From Actomonas sp051209155 (GTDB lineage: Bacteria > Verrucomicrobiota > Verrucomicrobiia > Opitutales > Opitutaceae), in NCBI GenBank assembly GCA_051209155.1, contig JBPJGB010000002.1: a stretch of DNA of 64,000 bases; one strand, written 5' to 3'. Made by a program: the position numbers and the translations under genes. The stretch's first letter is position 1. Each line of letters begins with the position of its first letter. The notes beneath the pieces were generated by a model that saw only the letters and a list, made by a program, of their open reading frames with translations, searched no databases and was not told where the DNA came from. Positions 7,709 to 16,745 of this stretch are shown here, in pieces.

Positions 7709-9514
7709 TCAGGACAGCGCGTTGACCGCGGCCTCGTAGGCGTCGACCTGTGGGTTGATCGCGTTGATGGCCTCGGCCCAGAAGGCGGGATCGGTGAGGT
7801 CGCGACCGAGGGACTGGCGCACGACCTCCTCGCAGGTGGCGCGGCCGGTGAGGCTGAGGAACTTTTCGTAGCGCGGCAGAAAGGCGGCGCCCTCGTGTTT
7901 AAACTCCTGATACAGCGCGGAGCTGAGCAGGAAGCCGAAGGTGTAGGGGAAATTGTAGAACGAGAGCTCGGTGATGTAGAAATGGAGCTTCGAGGCCCAG
8001 AACCACGGGTCTTCGCCGCCGACTTCGAGGATATCGCCGAAGATCTCGCGCTGGGCCGACACCATGAGCTCCTTGATCCGGCTCACGGGCACGAGTCCGT
8101 GCTTTCGCTCGGCGTAGAAGGCCGACTCGAAGGCGAAGCGCACCGGAATATCGAGCAGGTAGGACGGGGCATGCGACACGACCTGTGAGGTGAGGAAGGC
8201 GCGTTGGGCGGGCTCGAGGTTGGGATCGGCGAGCAGGCCGTCGAAGAGGATCTTTTCCGCGAAGGTCGAAGCGGTTTCCGCGAGCGTCATCGGGTAGTCC
8301 TGCGCGCACGGCCGAAGCTTGTTGAGCAGGTGCGAGTGCCAGGTGTGGCCCGCCTCGTGGGCGAGGGTGGTCACGTCCTCCATGGTGCCGCCGAAGGTCA
8401 TGTAGATACGCTCTTCGCGGGTGAGGGCGGAGCCGGTGGCGAAGGCACCGGCGCGTTTGTTGGGACGCTTTTCCGATTCGATCCAGCGGTGTTCCAGCAT
8501 ATGCCGGAAGTAGGTCTGGAGGTCGGGGTAGGCGGCGCCGAAGGCGGAGTCGACGAGGGAGGTGGCGCGCGGCCAGTCGAGGGTGGGCAACGTGTCCTTC
8601 AGCTGCGGGGCGGAGAGGTCATACCAAGCGAGGGTGGGCGTGCCTTGAAGCTTGGCGTTGAGGCGAAGGATGCGGCGACCGACGTCGGCGTGGGTTTTGA
8701 TCGCCTCCATCATTGCGTCGAGGCTGGCACGGGAAAGCGCGGCGTCGTGCAGCGGGGCATCGAGGAAGTGATCCTGGCCGCGACGGCCGTAAAGGGTGTG
8801 GCGGGTGCCGGCGATGGCGTTGAGGGCGGCGCCGAGGGTGTCTTCGTTGGCCTGCCAGACGCGATTGCTCGACTCGAAGGTGGCCGCACGCACGCGGCGG
8901 TCGGCGTGGTTGAGCAGTGAGCGACGTTGTGACATCGGCACGGTCTCGGTTTTGCCGTCGGGCCAGGTGAGCTCGAAACTCATCTTGCCCGTGAGGGTGT
9001 CGTAGAGGCGGCCCCAGGCGCTGATGCCATCGACGCCGAGATCGGCGGCGAGCGACTCGGATTCGGCGCTCATGCGCTGTTGCGCGGCGGTGCGCAGACG
9101 GCCGGCGGTGTGCGCGGCGTCGGCGAGACGCTCGTCGGCGAGGAAGGCCTGCCAGGCTTCGTCGGTGGCGTCGCGGAATCCGCGTTCGACGGCGGTGGTG
9201 AGTTTGCTGTGGCCGGCGTAGAACTGGGCCAGTTTGGCGTCGGCGCTTTGGTAGGCCTCGTTGGCGGCATCGGCGGCGCCAAGACAACCGAGGTAGGAGC
9301 TCAGGTGGCCGAGACGCGCACCGAGGTTTTCCCCAGCGAGGAAATGCTGCACCCAAGTGTCGGCGTTGGTGGCGTCAAGCGGGGCGGTGGTGCTGGCGGC
9401 TTCGAGGTGCTTGGCGAGGTCGGCTTCGAGCGCCGCCAAAAAGGCGCGGTATTCCGGCCCGTCGAAGGCGGGGAAGTAGCTTTCGAGGGTCCAGGTGGTG
9501 GCGGGCGTGGCCAT
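7709..9514 (-). CDS. M3 family oligoendopeptidase (PepF-like)
   Basis: This 601-residue cytoplasmic metallopeptidase has the zinc motif HEAGH at residues 386-390 within TLAHEAGHTWHSHLL and the typical oligopeptidase-F architecture: an all-helical N-terminal half, then the catalytic domain. YMTFGGTMEDV just before the motif and FPYTFGFLLS near the C-terminus are conserved in the family. There is no signal peptide. The start at 9514 lies 14 nt beyond the tyrS stop at 9529 on the same strand, so the two are probably co-transcribed. It would degrade short peptides. Family length is about 570-610, so it is complete. Confidence 0.88.
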   Translation of the reverse strand: MATPATTWTLESYFPAFDGPEYRAFLAALEADLAKHLEAASTTAPLDATNADTWVQHFLAGENLGARLGHLSSYLGCLGAADAANEAYQSADAKLAQFYAGHSKLTTAVERGFRDATDEAWQAFLADERLADAAHTAGRLRTAAQQRMSAESESLAADLGVDGISAWGRLYDTLTGKMSFELTWPDGKTETVPMSQRRSLLNHADRRVRAATFESSNRVWQANEDTLGAALNAIAGTRHTLYGRRGQDHFLDAPLHDAALSRASLDAMMEAIKTHADVGRRILRLNAKLQGTPTLAWYDLSAPQLKDTLPTLDWPRATSLVDSAFGAAYPDLQTYFRHMLEHRWIESEKRPNKRAGAFATGSALTREERIYMTFGGTMEDVTTLAHEAGHTWHSHLLNKLRPCAQDYPMTLAETASTFAEKILFDGLLADPNLEPAQRAFLTSQVVSHAPSYLLDIPVRFAFESAFYAERKHGLVPVSRIKELMVSAQREIFGDILEVGGEDPWFWASKLHFYITELSFYNFPYTFGFLLSSALYQEFKHEGAAFLPRYEKFLSLTGRATCEEVVRQSLGRDLTDPAFWAEAINAINPQVDAYEAAVNALS

Positions 9515-9528
9515 GGCGGTGGGCTGGG

Positions 9529-10803
9529 TTAGCTGACGCGCAGGACGGCGTAGTTGCGCTTGCCCTTGCGGAGCAGGAGATACTTGCCGAAGAGAAGGTC
9601 GGCGGTGGTGAGGTTGCGGGCGATGTCGGCGCTGCGCTCGTTGTTCACGTAGATGCCGCCGGCCGGGATGTCTTTGCGAGCCTGACCCTTTGATGGGCAG
9701 AGATTCGCGGTGACGACGACGTCGATGAGGTTGGTGCCCTCGCCGGCAAAAAGATCGGCGCTCACGTCGGTGGTCGGAACTTCGCCGACAACGTCCTCGA
9801 ATACGGCTTCGCTGATGCCCTCGAGGCCGCCGCCAAACATGATGGTGGAGGCACGCATGGCGTCGGCGCAGACGGCTTCACCGTGCACCAGCGTGGTGAC
9901 CGCTTGGGCGAGGGCTTTCTGGGCGGCGCGGGCGCCGGGGTTGGCGGCGAGCTCTTCTTCGAGCGCGTCGATCTCTTCCTTGGGTAGGAAGGTGAGGACT
10001 TTGAGCAGTTTGATGACATCGGCGTCCTCGGCCTGCATGAAGAACTGGTAGAAGCGGTAGGGGGTGGTGCGCTTGGGATCGAGCCAGACGGCGCCGCTGG
10101 CGCTTTTGCCGTATTTGGTGCCGTCGGACTTGGTGAGGAGTGGGAAGGTGAGGCCCCAGGCGGTCGCGCCGGATTTGCGGCGGATGAGTTCGGTGCCGGC
10201 GGTGATGTTGCCCCATTGGTCGGTCGCGCCGACTTGGAGCTCACAGTCCACCGTTTGGCGGAGGTGGTGAAAGTCGTGCGCCTGCAGCAGCATGTAGCTG
10301 AATTCGGTGTAGCTGATGCCGCCTTCTTCGAGCCGGGTCCGCACGCTGTCCTTCGCCAGCATGAGGTTGACCGGAAAATGTTTTCCGATGTCGCGGAGGA
10401 AATCGAGGAAGCTGAAGGGCGCGGTCCACGAAGCGTTGTCGACGAGCCGGGCGGGATTGGCGACGCCGTCGAATTTGAGGAACTTCGCGAGCTGATCTTT
10501 AATGGCGGCGATGTTGGCGGTGACCTGCTCGGGCGTTTGCAGGTTGCGCTCGGAGGATTTGCCGGAGGGATCGCCGATCATGCCGGTGGCACCGCCCGCG
10601 AGGGCAATGGGATGGTGGCCGTGGTCCTGGAAGCGCTTGAGCGCGAGCAAAGGCACGAGGTTGCCGACGTGCAGGCTGTCGGCGGTGGGATCGAAACCGG
10701 CGTAGAGCGTGATGGGCCCCTGGGCCAGGCGCTCGGTCAGCGCAGCTTGGTCGGTGCAGTCGGCGTAGAGGCCGCGCCATTGGAGCTCTTCGAGGATGTT
10801 CAT
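9529..10803 (-). CDS. tyrS: Tyrosine--tRNA ligase
   Basis: This 424-residue class I aminoacyl-tRNA synthetase has the HIGH-type motif SLHVGNL and the KMSKS-type motif KYGKSASG. The TyrS tRNA/tyrosine-site region includes LLQAHDFHHL and VGATDQWGNI, and a C-terminal S4-like domain ends KYLLLRKGKRNYAVLRVS. I chose the ATG at 10803 (MNILEELQWRG). A further 14 in-frame codons upstream look unrelated to TyrS. The M3 peptidase gene follows on the same strand. Confidence 0.95.
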   Translation of the reverse strand: MNILEELQWRGLYADCTDQAALTERLAQGPITLYAGFDPTADSLHVGNLVPLLALKRFQDHGHHPIALAGGATGMIGDPSGKSSERNLQTPEQVTANIAAIKDQLAKFLKFDGVANPARLVDNASWTAPFSFLDFLRDIGKHFPVNLMLAKDSVRTRLEEGGISYTEFSYMLLQAHDFHHLRQTVDCELQVGATDQWGNITAGTELIRRKSGATAWGLTFPLLTKSDGTKYGKSASGAVWLDPKRTTPYRFYQFFMQAEDADVIKLLKVLTFLPKEEIDALEEELAANPGARAAQKALAQAVTTLVHGEAVCADAMRASTIMFGGGLEGISEAVFEDVVGEVPTTDVSADLFAGEGTNLIDVVVTANLCPSKGQARKDIPAGGIYVNNERSADIARNLTTADLLFGKYLLLRKGKRNYAVLRVS

Positions 10804-11018
10804 GGGCGAAACGGACAAAAAGCGTCGCTGCGCGGGGCGGGGCAAGGGGGAAGTGCGGGCGAGTCAGGCCTGCTAATGCGAAGACGAAGGCAAAAAATAG
10901 AGCGGCTTCTATTCGTAAAAACGGATTGCGACGATCCGAGGGCGCTACGTAGCTTCGGGGTCCTTTTCGTCGCCCCTCGCGTCGAGAGCCAACCCTAACC
11001 TCTCATCCCTTTATCATC

Positions 11019-11492
11019 ATGCCCATTGCCGTAGGATCCGCCGCCCCCGATTTCACCCTCAAGAGCAAGACCGCCGACGGTCTGGTGGACGTGAAGTTGA
11101 GCGACAACATCGGTTCCAAGTCGACCGTGTTGCTGTTCTTCCCCCTGGCCTTCACGGGTGTGTGCACGCAGGAGTTCTGCGATGTGACCGCGGGTCTCTC
11201 GCAATACGCGGACCTTGGCGCCGACGTGATCGGCGTAAGCGTCGACAGCCCCTTCGCGCAGGAGGCCTGGGCCAAGGCCAACAACATTTCGATCAAGCTC
11301 GTCTCCGACCTGAACAAAGAGGTCACCAAGGCCTACGACGTTGTGTTCCCGGGCCTCGCCGGCATCGGTGACACCTCCGCCCGCGCGGCCTTCGTCATCG
11401 GCAAGGACGGCACGATCAAATACGCCGAGCAGACCCCGGCCCCGACCGAGCTGCCGAACTTCGAGGCGGTCAAGGCCGCGCTCGCCGAATAA
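11019..11492 (+). CDS. Peroxiredoxin of the AhpC/TSA superfamily (AhpE/BCP-like)
   Basis: This 157-residue thiol peroxidase has the active-site sequence FPLAFTGVCTQEFC, with the peroxidatic Cys at residue 49 and a second Cys at 54. It reduces hydrogen peroxide and organic hydroperoxides in the cytoplasm. The PxxFTxxC pattern and the short length fit the AhpE or single-domain BCP-like group rather than the longer typical 2-Cys AhpC. It is followed by its own terminator and then acnA. The start ATG at 11019 (MPIAVGSAAPDFTLKS) is standard. Confidence 0.9.
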   Translation: MPIAVGSAAPDFTLKSKTADGLVDVKLSDNIGSKSTVLLFFPLAFTGVCTQEFCDVTAGLSQYADLGADVIGVSVDSPFAQEAWAKANNISIKLVSDLNKEVTKAYDVVFPGLAGIGDTSARAAFVIGKDGTIKYAEQTPAPTELPNFEAVKAALAE

Positions 11493-11516
11493 GCGGTTCG
11501 TCCCGCTTCGCCGACG

Positions 11517-11553
11517 GGTCGTCGGCGCCGATGAGCCCGACGACCTTTTCTTT
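11517..11553 (+). terminator. Intrinsic terminator after the peroxiredoxin gene
   Basis: GGTCGTCGG (11517-11525) pairs with CCGACGACC (11537-11545) and is followed by TTTTCTTT. It lies between the peroxiredoxin stop and the acnA start at 11581, so acnA needs its own promoter or readthrough. Confidence 0.75.
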
Positions 11554-11580
11554 CGTTTACGCATCCCGTTTTAGAACCAC

Positions 11581-14271
11581 ATGAGCCTTCCGAATCCGTT
11601 CAATACCCGGAGCACCTTCGACGCCAACGGTGCCTCGCACGCTTTCTACTCGCTGCCCGCGCTCAAAGACGCCGGTTACGCGATCGACCGCCTGCCGGTC
11701 TCGATCCGTATCGTGCTCGAGTCGCTGTTGCGCAATTGCGATGGGAAGCGCGTGACCGAGGAGGCGGTGGCCGCCCTCGCGGGGTGGGAGGCCAAGGCCG
11801 CCCGCAGCGCGGAGGTGCCGTTCGTGGTTGCCCGCATCGTGTTGCAGGACTTCACCGGGGTGCCGCTTCTCGTCGACCTCGCCGCCATGCGCTCGGCCGT
11901 CGACAAGTTGGGTAAGGATTCAAAGATCATCGAACCGCTGGTGCCGGTGGACCTCGTGGTCGACCACTCGGTGCAGGTGGATTTCGCCGGTTCCGCCGAA
12001 GCGTTGGCCCAGAACCTCGAGCTCGAGTTCAAGCGCAACCGCGAGCGCTACCAGTTCGTGAAGTGGGGTATGCAGGCTTTTGATACGTTCAAGGTCGTGC
12101 CCCCGGGCATCGGCATCGTGCACCAGGTCAACCTCGAGTATCTCGCCAAGGGCGTGCTCAAGGATGCCAACGGCACCTATTATCCCGACACCCTCGTCGG
12201 CACCGACTCCCACACCACCATGATCAACGGCCTTGGCGTCGTGGGTTGGGGCGTGGGCGGTATTGAGGCCGAGGCCGGCATGCTCGGTCAGCCCGTCTAT
12301 TTCCTCACGCCCGACGTCGTGGGTGTGCACCTCACCGGTTCACTGCAGGAAGGCGTCACCGCCACCGACCTGGCGCTCACCATCACGGAGCTGCTGCGCA
12401 AGCACAAGGTGGTTGGCAAGTTCGTCGAATTCTACGGTCCGGGCGCCAAGGCGCTGCCCTTGGTCGACCGCGCGACCATCGCCAACATGGCTCCGGAATA
12501 CGGCGCCACGATGGGCTTCTTCCCGATCGACGAAGAGACCTCGATCTACCTGCGCGGCACCGGTCGTCCCGAGGAACACGTCGCCCTCTACGAAGCTTAC
12601 TACAAGGCGCAAGGCCTGTGGGGCATCCCGGAGAAGGGTTCGATCGACTACTCCGTCGACGTCGAACTCGATCTCTCAAAGGTCGTTCCGTCCGTCGCCG
12701 GCCCGAAGCGTCCGCAGGACCGCATCGAACTGCCGAAGCTCAAGGAGTCGTTCACCAATACCTTCGCCAAGCCCGCCGCCGATGGCGGTTTCGGCAAAAA
12801 GGCGGAGGACCTCGGCACCGTTTCGACCGAGGTCAAGGACACCAAGCTCGGCCACGGCAGCGTTTTGATCGCGGCTATCACGAGCTGCACCAATACGTCG
12901 AACCCGAGCGTCATGCTCGCCGCCGGCCTGCTCGCCAAGAAGGCGGTCGAGCGCGGCCTCACGGTGAACCCGCTGGTGAAATCCTCGCTCGCGCCCGGTT
13001 CGCGCGTGGTCACCGACTACCTCGACAAGACCGGCCTGCAACCCTACCTCGATCAGCTCGGTTTCCAGACCGTCGGTTACGGCTGCACGACCTGCATCGG
13101 CAACTCCGGTCCGCTTGATCCCGCGATCGAAAAGGGCGTCGTCGACAACGATCTCGTCGCCGCTTCGGTGCTCTCCGGTAACCGCAATTTCGAGGCCCGC
13201 GTTCACCAGAACATCAAGTCCAACTTCCTCATGTCGCCGCCGTTGGTCGTCGCCTTTGCGCTGGCCGGTCGCGTTGACCTCGACATGTCCAGCGAGCCGA
13301 TCGCCCAAGACAAGGACGGCAACGATGTTTACCTGAAGGACCTGTGGCCGACCCTCGGTGAGATTCGCGACCAGATGGCCTCCGCCCTCAAGCCCGAGGT
13401 CTTCAAGGCGCTCTACAGCGACTTCACGTCACAGAACCCGAAGTGGAACGAGATCCCATCCTCCGTGGGCAACGTTTACGACTGGGACCGCGAGTCGACC
13501 TACATTCAGGAGCCGCCGTTCTTCACCGACTTCTCGCTCGAGCCCGGCACCATCGCTGAGATCAAGGGCGCCCGCCCGATGGGCATCTTCGGCGACTCGG
13601 TTACGACCGACCACATCTCTCCGGCCGGCGCGATCAAGAAGGACTCCCCCGCCGGTCGCTTCCTCACTGAAGCCGGCGTCGAGTTCGCTGACTTCAACTC
13701 CTACGGTTCCCGTCGCGGCAACGACCTCATCATGACGCGCGGCACCTTTGCCAACGTGCGCATCAAGAACCTCATGGTTGCGCCGAAGGAGGGTGGTTAC
13801 ACCAAGCTCCAGCCCGAAGGCACCGAGATGTCGATCTACGACGCGGCCATGACTTACAAGGAGCGTGGCACGCCCCTCATCGTCATTGCCGGCCAGGAAT
13901 ACGGCACCGGCTCCTCCCGCGACTGGGCGGCCAAGGGCACCAACCTCCTCGGCGTGAAAGCCGTGGTCGCCGAATCGTTCGAACGCATTCACCGCTCCAA
14001 CCTCGTCGGTATGGGCGTGCTGCCACTCCAGTTCAAGGAAGGCACCAGCGCGAAAACCCTCGGCCTCGATGGCACGGAGGTCTTCGACGTAATCGGCCTT
14101 TCGCCGGACGTAAAGCCGCAGCAGGATCTGACCCTGCGCATCACGCGGGCGGATGGCGCCTCGGAAGACGTGACCGTCACCTGTCGCATCGATACGCCCA
14201 TCGAAGTCGATTATTACCAACACGGCGGCATCCTTTGCTACGTGCTGCGACAAATCATCGCTCGTAACTGA
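11581..14271 (+). CDS. acnA: Aconitate hydratase A
   Basis: This 896-residue enzyme matches the monomeric AcnA/IRP type of aconitase, which interconverts citrate and isocitrate in the TCA cycle with a [4Fe-4S] cluster. The three cluster ligands are Cys436 (in ITSCTNTSNPSVM), Cys502 and Cys505 (in GCTTCIGNSGPL). The swivel domain near the C-terminus has GDSVTTDHISPAGAI and the GQEYGTGSSRDWAAKG active-site loop. Family length is about 890, so the gene is complete. A strong terminator follows directly. Confidence 0.96.
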   Translation: MSLPNPFNTRSTFDANGASHAFYSLPALKDAGYAIDRLPVSIRIVLESLLRNCDGKRVTEEAVAALAGWEAKAARSAEVPFVVARIVLQDFTGVPLLVDLAAMRSAVDKLGKDSKIIEPLVPVDLVVDHSVQVDFAGSAEALAQNLELEFKRNRERYQFVKWGMQAFDTFKVVPPGIGIVHQVNLEYLAKGVLKDANGTYYPDTLVGTDSHTTMINGLGVVGWGVGGIEAEAGMLGQPVYFLTPDVVGVHLTGSLQEGVTATDLALTITELLRKHKVVGKFVEFYGPGAKALPLVDRATIANMAPEYGATMGFFPIDEETSIYLRGTGRPEEHVALYEAYYKAQGLWGIPEKGSIDYSVDVELDLSKVVPSVAGPKRPQDRIELPKLKESFTNTFAKPAADGGFGKKAEDLGTVSTEVKDTKLGHGSVLIAAITSCTNTSNPSVMLAAGLLAKKAVERGLTVNPLVKSSLAPGSRVVTDYLDKTGLQPYLDQLGFQTVGYGCTTCIGNSGPLDPAIEKGVVDNDLVAASVLSGNRNFEARVHQNIKSNFLMSPPLVVAFALAGRVDLDMSSEPIAQDKDGNDVYLKDLWPTLGEIRDQMASALKPEVFKALYSDFTSQNPKWNEIPSSVGNVYDWDRESTYIQEPPFFTDFSLEPGTIAEIKGARPMGIFGDSVTTDHISPAGAIKKDSPAGRFLTEAGVEFADFNSYGSRRGNDLIMTRGTFANVRIKNLMVAPKEGGYTKLQPEGTEMSIYDAAMTYKERGTPLIVIAGQEYGTGSSRDWAAKGTNLLGVKAVVAESFERIHRSNLVGMGVLPLQFKEGTSAKTLGLDGTEVFDVIGLSPDVKPQQDLTLRITRADGASEDVTVTCRIDTPIEVDYYQHGGILCYVLRQIIARN

Positions 14272-14283
14272 TTTCTTCAATCT

Positions 14284-14318
14284 GCCGGAGAGCGTGCCCC
14301 GCTCTCCGGCCTTTTTTT
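14284..14318 (+). terminator. Intrinsic terminator of acnA
   Basis: A perfect 11-bp stem, GCCGGAGAGCG (14284-14294) with CGCTCTCCGGC (14300-14310), has a 5-nt loop and is followed by seven T residues (14312-14318). It starts 12 nt after the acnA stop codon and covers an in-frame GTG (14294) of the next gene. This argues for a later start for that gene. Confidence 0.93.
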
Positions 14319-14332
14319 GCTCGTCCCATCCC

Positions 14333-14845
14333 GTGTCGTCCGCCTCCGAAACCCGCTTTCTGGTCAACCCCGACTCCGAGCCTGTTGCGCTTCGCATCGA
14401 GGGGAAGGCCTCGTTCCAGAATTGCTCCCGCGTCAAAGAGTTCCTCGAGAACGCCATCAACGCTGGCAAACGAAACTTCGTCATCGATTTCGAAGCCTGC
14501 ACCGGCATGGACAGCACCTTCTTGGGCCTGCTCGCCGGCACCGCGTTGGAACTGCGCCGCACGGATCCGCGCGGCTCCGTGGTGGTGTGCAACCTGAATG
14601 AGCGCAACGCCGAGTTGATCAAGAACCTCGGTCTCACGCGGCTCCTGACCGTCGATGACGGTGCGGCCAAACCCGCCAACACCGCCGCGGCCTCTTCCCT
14701 GCAGGGCGCCAAGGCGACCGATCAGATCGAGGCGGCCCGCATGGTGCTCGACATGCACAAGAACCTGATCGCGGCCGATGAAGGCAACGAGGCCAAGTTC
14801 CGCGACGTGATGGACATCCTCAAGCAGCAGCTTGGGGAAGAGTAG
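14333..14845 (+). CDS. STAS-domain protein (anti-sigma-factor-antagonist-like)
   Basis: This 170-residue protein contains a STAS domain of the SpoIIAA/RsbV type at about residues 5-105, with VALRIEGKASFQNC, NFVIDFEACTGMDSTFLGLLAG and NAELIKNLGL. The phosphorylatable Ser of the family corresponds to the Ser in MDSTFLG. A C-terminal helical extension of about 60 residues ends in KQQLGEE. I chose the GTG at 14333 because the earlier in-frame GTG lies inside the acnA terminator stem. Such proteins bind anti-sigma kinases, but no RsbW-like kinase is next to it. Partner and pathway are unknown. Confidence 0.8.
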   Translation: MSSASETRFLVNPDSEPVALRIEGKASFQNCSRVKEFLENAINAGKRNFVIDFEACTGMDSTFLGLLAGTALELRRTDPRGSVVVCNLNERNAELIKNLGLTRLLTVDDGAAKPANTAAASSLQGAKATDQIEAARMVLDMHKNLIAADEGNEAKFRDVMDILKQQLGEE

Positions 14846-14866
14846 GGCGCTTGTTGACCATCCGGC

Positions 14867-15430
14867 CTACGCGTCGTCGGTGGCGCTGGCGGGCATCGCG
14901 ATGCCTTTTTGTTCGCAATAGGCCTTCCAGCTGAAGTCGATGAGCGCCGATTCCATGAGGCCCTGCGTCACCAGGTATTGATCCAACAATTCCCACTTCT
15001 CCTCCCGGTATTCGTAGACGTAGGCGAATTTTTGGGTGTCAAAACGGTTGCCGATGCGGATGACCGCGTAGGCGTAGTTGCCGAGAGGGAGATCGGCTTG
15101 GTCGACGGAAACGGTAAAGAGCGTGGCATCTTCCCGGTCGATCGCGGGGGGCAACGGCGGACACAGGTCACGCACGGCGTTGCGCAGGTTGCGCCGAATA
15201 CGCCGATCGTATCGATCGAGTTCATACATCATGCCCTCGGCCGCGTGTTCCCCATGCCAGGACCGGATGGCGGCCGCGATCACGGACTCTTCGGTCGGAG
15301 AGAAGGGGCGTGCGCCGGTGCCGAGGGAGGCCTGCGGGCGGTCCGAAGCGAGGGATGGCGGCGTTTCACAGCCGCTGAAAAGCAAGGCGCAACTACACAG
15401 GGCGATCAGTTCAACGAAGGGACGGGGCAT
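14867..15430 (-). CDS. Putative lipoprotein, function unknown
   Basis: This 187-residue protein has a lipoprotein signal peptide (residues 1-20, lipobox LFSGC) and is expected to be lipid-anchored at Cys20. The mature part is mixed alpha/beta, with no family I recognise. It has an ESVIAAAIRSW helix and a run of strands (FTVSVDQADLPLGNYAYAVIRIG). It converges with the STAS gene (gap 21 nt) and is divergent from the GH5 gene. Confidence 0.7.
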   Translation of the reverse strand: MPRPFVELIALCSCALLFSGCETPPSLASDRPQASLGTGARPFSPTEESVIAAAIRSWHGEHAAEGMMYELDRYDRRIRRNLRNAVRDLCPPLPPAIDREDATLFTVSVDQADLPLGNYAYAVIRIGNRFDTQKFAYVYEYREEKWELLDQYLVTQGLMESALIDFSWKAYCEQKGIAMPASATDDA

Positions 15431-15599
15431 GGCCGGATGAAAGCTGGAAGGTGAAGGCTGCGGATCGGGCTGTCGATTACGCCGGTGCTACTCGTTCAAA
15501 AACCGAACCGGTGTGAGGCCCGTCAGGTAATTTCGGGAGCGGAAATGAAAACCTTTGATCGAGGTTGAACAGATCGCGGGATTGCCCAATCCCAAGTGC

Positions 15600-16670
15600 G
15601 TGAGTTTTCGATGCCTTTACCCCCCGCGGGTCGTGGTCTCCATGACTGCGACGCTTCTCCTGGCCGTTTCGTCCCTGCGCGCGGCTGAACCGACCTTCAG
15701 CGATCGCCCGGAGGCGATGGAGTCCGCTTCGGTGCAGTCCTTCATCTCGGTCGACGGCAATCGCTTCGTGAACGAGGCAGGCGAGACGGTGGTGTTCCGC
15801 GGGCTGGCGTTCTCGGATCCCGCCTCGCTCCTCGATCGCGGAGTGTGGGGACGGCCCTACTTCGAGGCGGCAAAGAGCTGGGGCGCGAACCTCGTGCGCA
15901 TCCCGATCCATCCGGCGCATTGGCGGGCGCTGGGCGAGAAGCAGTATCTCGCGATGCTCGATGACGCCGTGCGTTGGTCGGCCGAGCTGGATATGTATGT
16001 CATCATCGACTGGCACACCATCGGCAATCCGCTGACGGGCGTGTTTCACGGACCTGACTACATTACGTCGCGGGACGAGACATTCCGTTTCTGGCACACC
16101 ATCGCCAGCCGCTATCGGGGCAATCCCACGGTCGCGCTTTACGAGCTGTGGAATGAACCCACCAACCGCAACGGCGCCTTTGGCCGCATGCCATGGGGCG
16201 AATACAAGGCTTTCATCGAAGACCTGATTTACATGATCAAGCACATCGATGAGGGGGCGGTGCCCATCGTGGCCGGCTTCAACTGGGGCTACGATCTGCG
16301 CAATGTGCTGCGTGAGCCGATCGAGGCCGACGGCATCGGTTATGTGGTGCATCCTTACCCGCAAAAGTCGCGGACAAACTGGGAGTATAACTGGGAACAG
16401 ATCTGGGGTTTCGTGGCGGAGAAGTATCCGCTGGTCGCGACTGAGTTTGGCTTCATGAGCGAGGGTGAGCGCGGTTCGCATGTGCCGGTGATCGGTGACG
16501 AGGTTTACGGCGAGGCGATCATCAAGTTCTTCGAAGAGCGCGGCATCTCCTGGACGCCGTGGGTGTTTGATCCGTTGTGGACGCCGAATCTCCTGCTCGA
16601 CTGGGACTACACCCCGAGCAAACAGGGTGAGTTCTTCCGCGCCAAGATGCTCGAGTTGAACGAGCGCTGA
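15600..16670 (+). CDS. Secreted glycoside hydrolase family 5 enzyme (cellulase-like)
   Basis: A signal peptide (SMTATLLLAVSSLRA, cleavage near AAEP) precedes a GH5 TIM barrel. The catalytic pair is visible: the acid/base Glu in LYELWNEPTN and the nucleophile Glu in VATEFGFM. The usual GH5 markers are also present: GLAFSDP, LVRIPIHPAHW, IIDWHTIG and YVVHPYP. It would cleave beta-1,4 glucan or mannan outside the cytoplasm. The start is uncertain: GTG 15600 gives an Arg-containing n-region, ATG 15642 is a shorter option and TTG 15555 a longer one. A bidirectional terminator follows. Confidence 0.87.
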   Translation: MSFRCLYPPRVVVSMTATLLLAVSSLRAAEPTFSDRPEAMESASVQSFISVDGNRFVNEAGETVVFRGLAFSDPASLLDRGVWGRPYFEAAKSWGANLVRIPIHPAHWRALGEKQYLAMLDDAVRWSAELDMYVIIDWHTIGNPLTGVFHGPDYITSRDETFRFWHTIASRYRGNPTVALYELWNEPTNRNGAFGRMPWGEYKAFIEDLIYMIKHIDEGAVPIVAGFNWGYDLRNVLREPIEADGIGYVVHPYPQKSRTNWEYNWEQIWGFVAEKYPLVATEFGFMSEGERGSHVPVIGDEVYGEAIIKFFEERGISWTPWVFDPLWTPNLLLDWDYTPSKQGEFFRAKMLELNER

Positions 16671-16690
16671 GTTGCGACCTCTCGTAAACA

Positions 16691-16723
16691 AAGAAGCCCG
16701 CTCCGTTCCGGAGCGGGCTTCTT
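16691..16723. terminator. Bidirectional terminator between convergent genes
   Basis: A perfect 15-bp stem, AAGAAGCCCGCTCCG (16691-16705) with its complement at 16709-16723, closes on a 3-nt loop. A-rich and T-rich ends lie on both sides, between the GH5 gene on the plus strand and the rod-protein gene on the minus strand. Confidence 0.85.
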
Positions 16724-16745
16724 GCGATGGGGCGGAGGTGCTGGA

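Noticed and set aside
14294..14332. Upstream in-frame GTG start for the STAS gene
   Set aside because: The codon lies inside the acnA terminator stem, and the extra 13 residues are not STAS-like.
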